Positions 16,038-22,860 are shown, counted from the stretch's first letter. The stretch is 30,679 nt of DNA from Oscillospiraceae bacterium (GCA_016296485.1 JAEDJF010000005.1:1-30679); one strand, 5' to 3'. Translations and numbers: made by a program. The notes: generated by a model not told the origin, from the sequence alone.

Positions 16038-17396
16038 TTATTCGGCTTTTTTCTCTCTGTTGAGGAGCTGGTTTACGATGATGCCGACGATAAGGGCGGT
16101 GGCGATGTTGGTGACCTGTACCGCGCCGAAGTCAAGGGCAAGTCCGCCGATACCGAGAACGAGAATGGAGCTTACGGTAAAGAGGTTGCCGTCCCTGTTG
16201 AGGTCAACCTGCTGGAGCATTTTAAGACCGGAGACCGCGATGAAGCCGTAAAGCGCTACGCAGATACCGCCGAGAAGGCAGCTCGGAATGGTGTTTACGA
16301 AAGCGACGAAGGGGCTGAAGAGGGAGAGGAGCATCGCGAGCACTGCGGTGGTTTTAATGGTGATGACGGAGGCGTTTCTGGTGATGGCTACGCAGCCGAC
16401 GGACTCACCGTAGGTGGTGTTGGGGCAGCAGCCGAAGAACGCGCCGGCGATGGAGCCTACGCCGTCGCCGAGGAGGGTTTTGTCAAGACCGGGGTCGGCA
16501 AGGAGGTCGCGCTCAATGATGGAGGAGATGTTCTTATGGTCGGCTACGTGCTCGGCGAAAACAACGAACGCCACGGGCATATAGAGGAGCATAAGGGTGC
16601 CAAAGTCGGCGAGCTTCATAGTGAGACCGCCGTTCTGAATCTCTTTAAAGGCTTCAACGAAGGCGAATTTCGGGAAGCTGAAGAAGCTCTCGAAGGTGAG
16701 GGGAGCGAAGTTGTTGACAAGGGCGCCGTAATCGACGATTTTGAGATAGTCGATGCCTGCGGAGTTTCCGATGAAGGTGAGCACGGAGGCAAAGGCGTAG
16801 CCGGAGAGGATACCGATGATGAAAGGAATGAGCTTCGCGAAGCCTTTGCACTTGGCGGAAACCCAGATGGTTACGAAGAAGGTGACAAGACCGCAAAGGA
16901 TGGCCACAAGGCTGTAGGGTTCGCCGGTGGCGGAAGCCTTGGTGAGGTCGGCTACGGCGTTGGCGGAAAGGGAAAGTCCGATAAGTGCAACGGTGGGACC
17001 GACGACGACGGTGGGCATAAGCTTGTTGAGCCAGCCGGAGCCCACAGCTTTAACCACGAGAGCGATAGCCACGTAAACAAGGCCGGCGAAGATAGCGCCG
17101 AAGATTATTCCGAAATAGCCGAAAACCGTGGCGGAGTACATGGAAGAGAGGAATGCGAAGGAGCTTCCGAGGAAAACGGGGCTCTTGCCCTTGGTGAAAA
17201 GAACGTAAACGAGGGTTCCGACGCCGGCGCCGAAAAGTGCCGCTGCGGGGTCCATCTCAAGGTTGACCGCGCCGTAGGCGTTTACAAGAATCGGTACGAC
17301 GATGGTTGCGGTGATGATTGCGAGGAGCTGCTGAAGCGCAAAAACAATGACCTGGCTGAACTTCGGCTTGTCCTCTACGTTGTAGATGAGTTTCAT
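16038..17396 (-). CDS. uraA: uracil permease (NCS2 family)
   Basis: A 452-aa transporter that imports uracil across the cytoplasmic membrane for salvage. It has about 12-14 hydrophobic segments. The N-terminal FALQQLLAIITATIVVPILV, the central VVFAEHVADHKNI with the conserved glutamate, and the segment CCPNTTYGESVGCVAITR are the NCS2/UraA signature. It lies 20 nt downstream of pyrR with AGGAGGA before the ATG, so it is the second gene of a pyrR-uraA operon and is controlled by the PyrR attenuator in the leader. The long plus-strand open frame opposite it is a codon-bias shadow. Confidence 0.95.
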   Translation of the reverse strand: MKLIYNVEDKPKFSQVIVFALQQLLAIITATIVVPILVNAYGAVNLEMDPAAALFGAGVGTLVYVLFTKGKSPVFLGSSFAFLSSMYSATVFGYFGIIFGAIFAGLVYVAIALVVKAVGSGWLNKLMPTVVVGPTVALIGLSLSANAVADLTKASATGEPYSLVAILCGLVTFFVTIWVSAKCKGFAKLIPFIIGILSGYAFASVLTFIGNSAGIDYLKIVDYGALVNNFAPLTFESFFSFPKFAFVEAFKEIQNGGLTMKLADFGTLMLLYMPVAFVVFAEHVADHKNISSIIERDLLADPGLDKTLLGDGVGSIAGAFFGCCPNTTYGESVGCVAITRNASVITIKTTAVLAMLLSLFSPFVAFVNTIPSCLLGGICVALYGFIAVSGLKMLQQVDLNRDGNLFTVSSILVLGIGGLALDFGAVQVTNIATALIVGIIVNQLLNREKKAE

Positions 17397-17416
17397 TTTT
17401 GTTCCTCCTGAAAAAC

Positions 17417-17953
17417 TTATTTCTTAAAAAGCTTTACTCCCGTCTCGCCGTCCAGACTCTGGACGCGGACGGAGATAAGCTCTTCGCGCGAAGTGGGAAT
17501 GTTTTTTCCGACGAAGTCCGGGCGGATGGGAAGCTCCCGGTGCCCCCGGTCGATAACCGCCGCAAGCTGGATATAGGCGGGACGCCCCTTTTTGAGAAGG
17601 CAGTCGATGGCGGCCCTTGCGGTCCTTCCGGTGTAAATGACGTCGTCAACGAGGACTATCGTCTTTCCGGTGACGTCGAAAGGAATGTCGGAATCGCTCA
17701 CGTCGGGAACGCTTTCCATCTCCGAAAGGTCGTCCCGGTGGAGCGTTATGTCAAGGGTCCCGACGGGGACCTCCTTGCCCTCGATGCTCAGGATATTGTC
17801 CCTCAGCATCTCCGCAAGGGGAACGCCCCGGGTCTTTATCCCGACGAGGCAGAGCCCCTCGGTTCCGCCGTTGTGCTCAAGGATCTGGTGGGACATTCGG
17901 ATCAAGCAGCGCTTGAGCGCCTCGGAATCCATAATATCGGCTTTAAATTCCAA
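17417..17953 (-). CDS. pyrR: bifunctional pyr operon regulator / uracil phosphoribosyltransferase
   Basis: PyrR binds pyr mRNA when UMP is abundant and promotes termination; it also has weak uracil phosphoribosyltransferase activity. The PRPP loop is VLVDDVIYTGRTARAAI, and the N-terminal LKRCLIRMSHQILEHN and C-terminal RGHRELPIRPDFVGKNIPTS are the family pattern. The start is the TTG at 17953 (178 aa, usual length), because AAAGGCGG lies 8 nt before it. The open frame continues 11 codons upstream to another TTG, but that segment contains the ribosome binding site and abuts the attenuator. uraA follows 20 nt downstream. Confidence 0.95.
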   Translation of the reverse strand: MEFKADIMDSEALKRCLIRMSHQILEHNGGTEGLCLVGIKTRGVPLAEMLRDNILSIEGKEVPVGTLDITLHRDDLSEMESVPDVSDSDIPFDVTGKTIVLVDDVIYTGRTARAAIDCLLKKGRPAYIQLAAVIDRGHRELPIRPDFVGKNIPTSREELISVRVQSLDGETGVKLFKK

Positions 17954-17983
17954 AACGAAAACCGCCTTTCCGTGTTTTTGCAA

Positions 17984-18076
17984 CAAAAAATGGTCCTGCC
18001 TTTCGGCAAGACCACAGAAAAATTCCAGTTATTCCGGAAATCGGGATTTTTCGATCTTGCCGGTCTCTCTGTACCG
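17984..18076 (-). promoter_or_regulatory. PyrR-dependent attenuator in the pyrR leader
   Basis: On the minus strand, in order: a stem-loop at 18076-18061, CGGT-ACAGAGAG-ACCG, carrying the CAGAGAG of the PyrR-binding (anti-antiterminator) consensus; CGGCAAGA (18062-18055), which can pair as antiterminator with TCTTGCCG of the next element; and a terminator hairpin GGTCTTGCC/GGCAGGACC (18013-18005/18000-17992) followed by ATTTTTTG. All parts of the known mechanism are present, just upstream of pyrR. Confidence 0.9.
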
Positions 18077-18103
18077 TCTTTAAAGATCATTTTATCGCTC
18101 TCG

Positions 18104-18132
18104 ATTTTAGCACATTGTTTTTCGGATTGCAA
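18104..18132 (-). promoter_or_regulatory. promoter of pyrR-uraA
   Basis: Minus-strand TTGCAA at 18132-18127, a 17-bp spacer and TAAAAT at 18109-18104. The start would lie near 18097, about 20 nt before the PyrR-binding loop. Confidence 0.75.
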
Positions 18133-18140
18133 TAATTTTT

Positions 18141-18884
18141 TTAGAATTTTGTCGAAAAAATTTCGCCCACGGCGAGCACCGCTTCCCAAAAGGCGTCCGC
18201 ATAGGGAGCGGGGTCAAAACCGAAGCCGAACACCGCCGCAAGGAACAAAACGGAGAGCACGAAACAAACGATGAGCCCGAAAAGAAGTATTCCCCTCGCA
18301 AGGTTTGCCTTGGCGGGATATTTCGTCTTTCCGATGGCGAGGGCAAGAAGATATATAAGCCCTACCGCAGGAATTGAGAGGAGAAATACCGTTAAAACGA
18401 AGCTCCCGACGGAGGGAACCTCGTTCTTTTCAATGACCGCCGCCTCGGCTTTGACTATGCTTGAAAGGTCAACGGGCTCGGGGCTTTTTTGTTCGGCTTT
18501 CTCCGGCGCGGAGGAAGGCTTTCCGAAGTTGTCAAGATTCTCAAGCTCCTCCTCGTGGGTTTCCTTATACGACGTCTCCCAGCTCACTTCGCGCTTCGGC
18601 GGGTTGCCTTCGGGTTTTTCCGGAGCGGGGGCGACCCTTTCGGGCGCACTCTCGGCAAGGCTTTCTTTAAAAATCTTCGCAAAAGCTTCTTTCCCAAAGT
18701 CAGGGGTGTTTTCCGTAAGGTTGGGAACGTCTATATTAAGAAGCCTTGCAACCGGGTCCCCGGAAACCGCGGGGGCGCTTTTTTCCGGGACGCTCGCCGC
18801 CGAGAGAGGAAGATATTTTCCGCAGCCGGGGCAAAAGCTCTTTCCGTCCTCAAACTGGGCGCCGCACTCGGGACAGGTTCGCAT
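18141..18884 (-). CDS. zinc-ribbon membrane protein
   Basis: A 247-aa protein. Residues 1-20 form a zinc ribbon (RTCPECGAQFEDGKSFCPGC) with Cys4, Cys7, Cys18 and Cys21. A long polar, Pro/Glu/Ala-rich linker (about 25-150) follows, then two membrane segments (about 163-190 and 200-228) and a C-terminal tail. Many Firmicutes have such proteins of unknown role. The ATG at 18884 with GGAAGTGA is preferred over an upstream frame that covers the promoter. The stop is 9 bp from the -35 box of pyrR, and no terminator is seen between them, so some read-through into pyrR is likely. Confidence 0.82.
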   Translation of the reverse strand: MRTCPECGAQFEDGKSFCPGCGKYLPLSAASVPEKSAPAVSGDPVARLLNIDVPNLTENTPDFGKEAFAKIFKESLAESAPERVAPAPEKPEGNPPKREVSWETSYKETHEEELENLDNFGKPSSAPEKAEQKSPEPVDLSSIVKAEAAVIEKNEVPSVGSFVLTVFLLSIPAVGLIYLLALAIGKTKYPAKANLARGILLFGLIVCFVLSVLFLAAVFGFGFDPAPYADAFWEAVLAVGEIFSTKF

Positions 18885-18919
18885 TAAAATCACTTCCAAA
18901 AATTTTCTTATATATTTCA

Positions 18920-18948
18920 ATATTATTCCTTTAATTTGTTTCCGTCAA
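18920..18948 (-). promoter_or_regulatory. promoter of the zinc-ribbon protein gene
   Basis: Minus-strand TTGACG at 18948-18943, a 17-bp spacer and TAATAT at 18925-18920. Confidence 0.8.
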
Positions 18949-18987
18949 GGCTTTATGCGTAGAAAGAGTGAAAATAGGGAAAGAGAA

Positions 18988-19013
18988 ACAAAAAAAGCGC
19001 CGCGCTGCGGCGC
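18988..19013 (-). terminator. terminator of the HAD phosphatase gene
   Basis: GCGCCGC (18997-19003), loop GCT and GCGGCGC (19007-19013). On the minus strand it is followed by TTTTTTTGT (18996-18988) and sits 10 nt after the stop. Confidence 0.92.
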
Positions 19014-19023
19014 TTTATGGGTT

Positions 19024-19809
19024 TTATTTTTCCGCTTCCTTCACGATGTCGCCGACGCCGTTTAAAACGGCGGAGGGGCGGTAGCCGTAGGTTTTGAGCG
19101 TCTCCTCGGAGGAAACGCCGGAAAGGACCAGAACGGTGGACATTCCGCTCTCGAGCCCGGAGATTACGTCCGTGTCCATTCGGTCGCCCACCATCACCGC
19201 TTCGCCCGAGTGGCAATGGAGAAGCCGAAGCCCCGTCCGCATCATCAAAGGGTTGGGCTTTCCGCAGAAATACGCCCGTTTTCCCGTTGCCATTTCGATG
19301 GGCGCCACCAGCGCGCCGCAGGCGGGCGCTATTCCGTCCTCGATGGGACCGGAAACGTCGGAGTTCGTTCCGACGAGCTTCGCTCCGCCCCGGACGAGAT
19401 TTATGGCTTTCGTAAGGGTGTCAAAGGAATAGGTCTTGCCTTCGCCGACGACGACGTAGTCCGGGTTCACGTCGTTCATGGTGATTCCCGCGTCGTAAAG
19501 GGCGTTGAGAAGCCCCGCGTCGCCGATGGCGTAAACGGAACAGCCCGGGGACTGCTCCTTAAGGAACGCCGCCGTTGCAAGGGCGCTGGTGTAAAAATGC
19601 TCCTCGGATATATCGAGCCCCATCCGGGCGAGCTTTTGCTTGAGCTCCTTCGGTGTGTAGCAACTGTTGTTGGTGAGGAAAAGGAACCTTTTGTTCTCCC
19701 GCTGAAGCCAGTCAATGAACTCCGCAACGCCGGGAAGAATCCTGTTGCCGTGGTAAACCACGCCGTCCATATCGCAGATGAAGCCTTTCTTTTTATTGAA
19801 ATCAATCAT
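19024..19809 (-). CDS. HAD-superfamily IIA hydrolase (NagD-like phosphatase)
   Basis: A 261-aa phosphatase of HAD subfamily IIA. Motif I is CDMDGVVY with the nucleophile Asp13 and acid/base Asp15. Motif II is FLTNNS, motif III includes FCGKPNPLMM, and motif IV is MVGDRMDTDVISG. The large C2-type cap lies between motifs II and III. Relatives (NagD, AraL, glycerol-phosphate and p-nitrophenyl phosphatases) act on small sugar or nucleotide phosphates; the substrate is not fixed by sequence. The ATG at 19809 is chosen because AAAGGAGA precedes it; an upstream TTG-containing frame has no ribosome binding site. It has its own promoter and terminator. Confidence 0.93.
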   Translation of the reverse strand: MIDFNKKKGFICDMDGVVYHGNRILPGVAEFIDWLQRENKRFLFLTNNSCYTPKELKQKLARMGLDISEEHFYTSALATAAFLKEQSPGCSVYAIGDAGLLNALYDAGITMNDVNPDYVVVGEGKTYSFDTLTKAINLVRGGAKLVGTNSDVSGPIEDGIAPACGALVAPIEMATGKRAYFCGKPNPLMMRTGLRLLHCHSGEAVMVGDRMDTDVISGLESGMSTVLVLSGVSSEETLKTYGYRPSAVLNGVGDIVKEAEK

Positions 19810-19856
19810 ATATTTTCTCCTTTTGAGGGTAATGAAGCAATATTTTTTCAAATATA

Positions 19857-19884
19857 ATTATAATTGTTCCTCAAAAATAGGCAA
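19857..19884 (-). promoter_or_regulatory. promoter of the HAD phosphatase gene
   Basis: Minus-strand TTGCCT at 19884-19879, a 16-bp spacer and TATAAT at 19862-19857. Confidence 0.75.
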
Positions 19885-19959
19885 GAGCTAATGGAAAAAT
19901 TTTAATGGGTTTTTAGATAAAAAGGGCGCCATATTGCGGCGTTCTTTTAATGTTTGGTA

Positions 19960-20898
19960 TCAAAACTCAACGGAAAAAAGTAATTTGCTGTGGTGCTCTT
20001 TAGCTGCCTGGCTGTTCATCGAGGAGCTGAATTTTGCTCCCATCATTTTGCATACGGCTCCGTCAATGGTGTATGCTGTTTTTTGAGACATTGTTGCGGA
20101 AGAGGAACCGGACAGCTCCAAAGTTTCGGTTTTGATGGAGTTATCTTTGCTGCAGCGCATTTCGATGAGCCTTTTGATATTGTCGTCGTGAGCAAACCAT
20201 TTGAGTTCAGGGATTTTCGGCGTATCGCTGCCTTGAAACTCGGTTTCGATATGACCGCTTAATTTGTTGATGCCACTGCTTGAAACGCTCTGATCAGCTT
20301 TTTCAGTACTGCTGATTTTCTTGACACTTTCGCTCAAATTGAACTTTTTTGATTGAGTCTGCGTATCGGCGCTGGATTCGCTGATTTCTATTGAACAGCG
20401 CTTCGCTCCCAGACAATACGCTATATACTTCAGCTCAGCAAGTCGTTCTTCGTGCGCTTTGCTGAAAATGCAGTCGGTTCTGATGAAACAGTTGCGGTCA
20501 AAATTGTCAACGTAATATATTGCATCACAGGTAGCGGAAGGAACGAACCGAATTTTGCTAAACTTTACGGCTTCGTCATAAAGATAGAGAACCTCTACGC
20601 CATTTTCTTTTCCAAGCCAGCCGATTGCGCCCTCACATACGTCGACATCGCGCCTTTCGGCGTCATCGACAATCACGATCATATTTGGAATATTGAATTC
20701 TTTGCTGTTATATTGTTCCGGGAAAAGCGGGTTGTATTTTTTAAGCCGGCGCAGATAGCTGTCGCTTTTCGACTTTTCCGCAATAGCAATAACGTTGTTT
20801 TTTGCGCTTGTTGCGGCCTTTTTACCAAGGTCCACCGTGTCCTGCACAATGCCGGAAATCGTTTCCGCGCTTTTTTGTTTGTCGAAACTTATTTTCAT
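19960..20898 (-). CDS. protein of unknown family, 312 aa
   Basis: I do not recognise an established domain. The first 45 residues are polar and probably amphipathic helical (SAETISGIVQDTVDLGKKAA). A mixed alpha/beta section follows (about 70-175), with the striking NIPNMIVIVDDAERRDVDVC then GAIGWLGKENGVEVLYLYD. Next comes a Ser/Gln/Lys-rich low-complexity stretch (about 175-235), then ELKWFAHDDNIKRLIEMRC and an Ala/Ser-rich tail. No signal peptide or clear membrane helix is visible. Codon use is more AT-rich than in the flanking core genes, and it borders the tRNA-Leu island, so horizontal origin is plausible. The ATG at 20898 follows GAGGTG. The upstream region carries a 16-bp perfect palindrome. 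Confidence 0.78.
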   Translation of the reverse strand: MKISFDKQKSAETISGIVQDTVDLGKKAATSAKNNVIAIAEKSKSDSYLRRLKKYNPLFPEQYNSKEFNIPNMIVIVDDAERRDVDVCEGAIGWLGKENGVEVLYLYDEAVKFSKIRFVPSATCDAIYYVDNFDRNCFIRTDCIFSKAHEERLAELKYIAYCLGAKRCSIEISESSADTQTQSKKFNLSESVKKISSTEKADQSVSSSGINKLSGHIETEFQGSDTPKIPELKWFAHDDNIKRLIEMRCSKDNSIKTETLELSGSSSATMSQKTAYTIDGAVCKMMGAKFSSSMNSQAAKEHHSKLLFSVEF

Positions 20899-20948
20899 AT
20901 ATAGCACCTCGAAATTTACAAATTAGTGGTTAGCTATACATAAGCTGT

Positions 20949-20964
20949 ATTTTTCGCGAAAAAT
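20949..20964. promoter_or_regulatory. 16-bp perfect palindrome upstream of the 312-aa gene
   Basis: ATTTTTCGCGAAAAAT lies 51 bp upstream of the ATG at 20898, a fitting place for an operator. It has no T-run context that would make it a terminator. No clear -35/-10 pair could be placed. Confidence 0.45.
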
Positions 20965-21100
20965 GGTCCTGTTTGCCAATTTATTTTCAGTATAACATTA
21001 CGGGAAGAAAAAAACAATGTTTTCTCGATTCAAGCTGAAATTTGTCATACATAAACAGGCGCTGGGCGGAGACAAAAAAGAATAATTTTAGATAGAAAAA

Positions 21101-21135
21101 GAGCCGGAGAGGGAAAACCTCTTCGGCTCTTTTTT
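21101..21135. terminator. strong hairpin terminator left of the island
   Basis: GAGCCGGAGAGG (21101-21112), loop GAAAA and CCTCTTCGGCTC (21118-21129), then T6. The stem has one G-T pair. An A-run on the other side allows minus-strand use as well. If the 53-bp repeat is the old 3' end of tRNA-Leu, this could be its original terminator (minus strand). Confidence 0.88.
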
Positions 21136-21150
21136 ATTACCACTTTTTAA

Positions 21151-21173
21151 AATTATGACACGAATTATGACAC
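21151..21173. repeat. two 11-bp direct repeats next to the left att copy
   Basis: AATTATGACAC occurs at 21151-21161 and 21163-21173, one base apart, 25 bp outside the 53-bp tRNA repeat. Size and position suit recombination-protein arm sites, but this is inference. Confidence 0.6.
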
Positions 21174-21198
21174 AAGGCTTAAAAAATGGCTTAAATAC

Positions 21199-21251
21199 TG
21201 GTGCGGGTAACAGGACTTGAACCTGCACGTCGGGGACACCAGATCCTAAGT
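21199..21251 (-). repeat. left attachment-site copy: 3' part of tRNA-Leu
   Basis: Exact 53-bp copy of 23618-23670. It holds the tRNA-Leu sequence from the anticodon loop (ACTTAGG) through the variable arm, T arm and CCA. The bases that would make the 5' half are replaced by an unrelated sequence that contains a 7-bp hairpin GAGTTGC/GCAACTC at 21260-21277, so this copy cannot form a tRNA. Confidence 0.92.
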
Positions 21252-21550
21252 TGCGGTCTGAGTTGCTGACGCAACTCGAAAGCCAATTCCCCGTCAAATC
21301 TCGCTATTAACGGTTAGTAAACCAGATTTTTAGTACTTAATATTATAGATGATGCTTTTAATTGCATCGGAATAATATTAACACCAACAGAAAAATAAAT
21401 CAAGTTTATAACAGCTTTTTAATAAATATATAGCTGCTTCTTAACTGCTTTCCAACTACTTTTTAAGGATTGTCTATGCGTTTGAAGAGGCTGCCCGTTC
21501 GTCAAAAATACGGTAAGAGAACAGAATGTTAAAAAGTTCTTTTCCCTAAA

Positions 21551-21673
21551 TTTCAAGTTTAATTTAGAGTACTATTATAACGACCCTATAGTCATAGCCG
21601 AATGCTATAATATGGGCACAGAAAGGGAAAACAAAGTCCCTTAAAACAAAAATATAATTAATTAAACTTGAAA
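21551..21673 (+). promoter_or_regulatory. extended -10 promoter and 14-bp inverted repeat before the paralog pair
   Basis: TGCTATAAT at 21603-21611 is an extended -10 box; no good -35 is seen. TTTCAAGTTTAATT (21551-21564) and its exact reverse complement AATTAAACTTGAAA (21660-21673) bracket it, and the right arm runs into the ribosome binding site AAAGGAAG. A small hairpin AAGGGA/TCCCTT (21623-21628/21637-21642) lies in the leader. From about 21300 to 21550 nothing else is recognised. Confidence 0.55.
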
Positions 21674-21686
21674 GGAAGTAACTACC

Positions 21687-22100
21687 ATGACTAACACCGC
21701 TCTTACTCTTAACTACAAAAACAACACCATCGAAATGACCTCTATCTTCGCAAAAAAGGCTGGCATCTACGGATCCAAAGAATATGAAATGCTCCTCGAT
21801 GCGCGCAAATCCTTCCCCACTTTCAGAGTAAATATTCTCAAAGCTAAAAAGGGTCAGACAAACCGCCTCAAAGGGGTAACTCTTGAAACCATGTTCAAGT
21901 ACATTTCCGAACACGATAACGAGAAAAAAGAAATCATGGCTGCATTTAACGAAATGGTAAGCCAGAATAAAGATGACGGCTACGTTCTTGAAAACGGTAT
22001 AACCTTCGTTGAAATCGGGCAGTGGTTCCTTCTCCAGTTCCCCGAATACAACAAACCGAAAGATTTCAAAGAAATGCTCAAAACCAAAATCGCCGCTTGA
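21687..22100 (+). CDS. small protein of unknown family, paralog A
   Basis: A 137-aa protein with no named domain that I recognise. It begins with a short beta-like segment (LTLNYKNNTIEMTSIFAKKA), then YGSKEYEMLLDARKSFPTF, a basic stretch (KAKKGQTNRLKG), a helical acidic region and a C-terminal IGQWFLLQFPEY. It shares the order and key words of this layout with the next gene (GS-EY--L---R---PT, then G-T---M--YI, then I-QWFL--P), so the two are tandem duplicates. AAAGGAAG precedes the ATG. No signal peptide or membrane helix. Its place in a mobile island suggests a cargo or regulatory role, but nothing specific is shown. Confidence 0.88.
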   Translation: MTNTALTLNYKNNTIEMTSIFAKKAGIYGSKEYEMLLDARKSFPTFRVNILKAKKGQTNRLKGVTLETMFKYISEHDNEKKEIMAAFNEMVSQNKDDGYVLENGITFVEIGQWFLLQFPEYNKPKDFKEMLKTKIAA

Positions 22101-22123
22101 TTAAATTAAAGGAGGATATTAAA

Positions 22124-22573
22124 ATGAAAAACTATATAAAACTCGACCACGAAAACAGAAAAATCGTTATGGACAGAACTTTCGCAAGCAAAGCAGACCT
22201 TGTTGGATCTGAAGAATATAACCTTCTCCAGCAGTGCAGAAAAGATTACCCCACTTATCTCGTAACCCGCAAGACTATAAAAAAGAAAGCTACTCAGGAA
22301 CATTACAGAGGTCTTACTTACGATTACATGAAAGAGTATATCAATAAGTACGACACTGAAAACAAAGAAGCAAACCTTGCACTTCTTGACGAAATGATTG
22401 ATATTTCCAAATGCCACTCCACCTTCAAACGTTATCCTGTTATCAAACAGTGGTTCCTTGACACTTACCCTGATGTTAAAAAGTTTGGAATTCCAGAAGA
22501 AGACAATGAAGTCGCTGAAACCAACAATGTAATTGAAGCTGACTTTTCCGCAAACGCGAATGCGGCAGTGTGA
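22124..22573 (+). CDS. small protein of unknown family, paralog B
   Basis: A 149-aa paralog of the preceding gene, 23 nt downstream in the same transcript. Matching blocks are ENRKIVMDRTFASKA, VGSEEYNLLQQCRKDYPTY, a basic stretch with KKKATQEHYRGLTYDYMKEY and PVIKQWFLDTYPD. It adds an acidic, Asn/Ala-rich tail of about 30 residues (from about 120) that paralog A lacks. The start at 22124 is fixed by AAAGGAGG at 22108-22115; the open frame upstream only overlaps paralog A. A strong terminator follows at 22593. Confidence 0.9.
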   Translation: MKNYIKLDHENRKIVMDRTFASKADLVGSEEYNLLQQCRKDYPTYLVTRKTIKKKATQEHYRGLTYDYMKEYINKYDTENKEANLALLDEMIDISKCHSTFKRYPVIKQWFLDTYPDVKKFGIPEEDNEVAETNNVIEADFSANANAAV

Positions 22574-22592
22574 AATGAATAAAAAGAATTAA

Positions 22593-22624
22593 AGCCCTGG
22601 CTGAATCAAAGCCAGGGCTTTTTT
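22593..22624 (+). terminator. terminator of the paralog pair
   Basis: AGCCCTGGCT (22593-22602), loop GAATCAA and AGCCAGGGCT (22610-22619), followed by T6. Confidence 0.93.
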
Positions 22625-22628
22625 GTAA

Positions 22629-22754
22629 CTATTTGATTTTCAGAATTGAAGCACCCAGAAATGCAACCCCTATAAGGATAAGGCCAATCAGGAAATCTCC
22701 ACCTTCGAAAATAAAAGGAAGAAGCATAGCGCCTACGCCTACGCAGATAAGCAT
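22629..22754 (-). CDS. 41-aa hydrophobic (membrane) ORF
   Basis: Reading the minus strand from ATG at 22754 gives 41 residues: MLICVGVGAMLLPFIFEGGD, then a second strongly hydrophobic stretch (FLIGLILIGVAFLGASIL) and KIK. This is two membrane segments with a short loop, a form frequent among small phage or island proteins. No Shine-Dalgarno sequence precedes it, and the frame stays open for about 30 codons upstream, so it may be the end of a broken gene. A real product is possible but unproven. Confidence 0.4.
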   Translation of the reverse strand: MLICVGVGAMLLPFIFEGGDFLIGLILIGVAFLGASILKIK

Positions 22755-22760
22755 GTAACA

Positions 22761-22860
22761 ATGACAGGAAGGGTCAGATGGATTGATAAGGTGAATAGAG
22801 TAGTGGTGTTTGAAGATGAAAGGAATCTTAATATAAAATCTATGGTGGATTTAGTAATAT
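22761..22860 (+). pseudogene. possible YolD-like C-terminal remnant
   Basis: The frame reads TGRVRWIDKVNRVVVFEDE and then NLNIKSMVDL, resembling the end of YolD-like proteins (G-V--ID---R-V-F-D----I--I-D-). The sequence after about 22860 loses this character, and no start codon with a ribosome binding site is seen. YolD-like genes commonly sit beside umuC in mobile elements, but no umuC is present. The homology is from memory and weak. Confidence 0.3.

Noticed and set aside
16029..17411. 460-codon plus-strand frame opposite uraA
   Set aside because: Low-complexity Asp/Glu/Gly translation produced by codon bias of the membrane protein on the other strand.
17954..17986. 11-codon extension of pyrR
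   Set aside because: Contains the ribosome binding site of the TTG at 17953 and touches the attenuator T-run.
19922..19955. Imperfect hairpin GGGCGCC/GGCGTTC as terminator of the 312-aa gene
   Set aside because: On the minus strand two pairs become mismatches; too weak to call.
21088..21297. 69-codon minus-strand frame over the left tRNA-Leu copy
   Set aside because: Sequence is tRNA-derived repeat plus a terminator; no coding signal.
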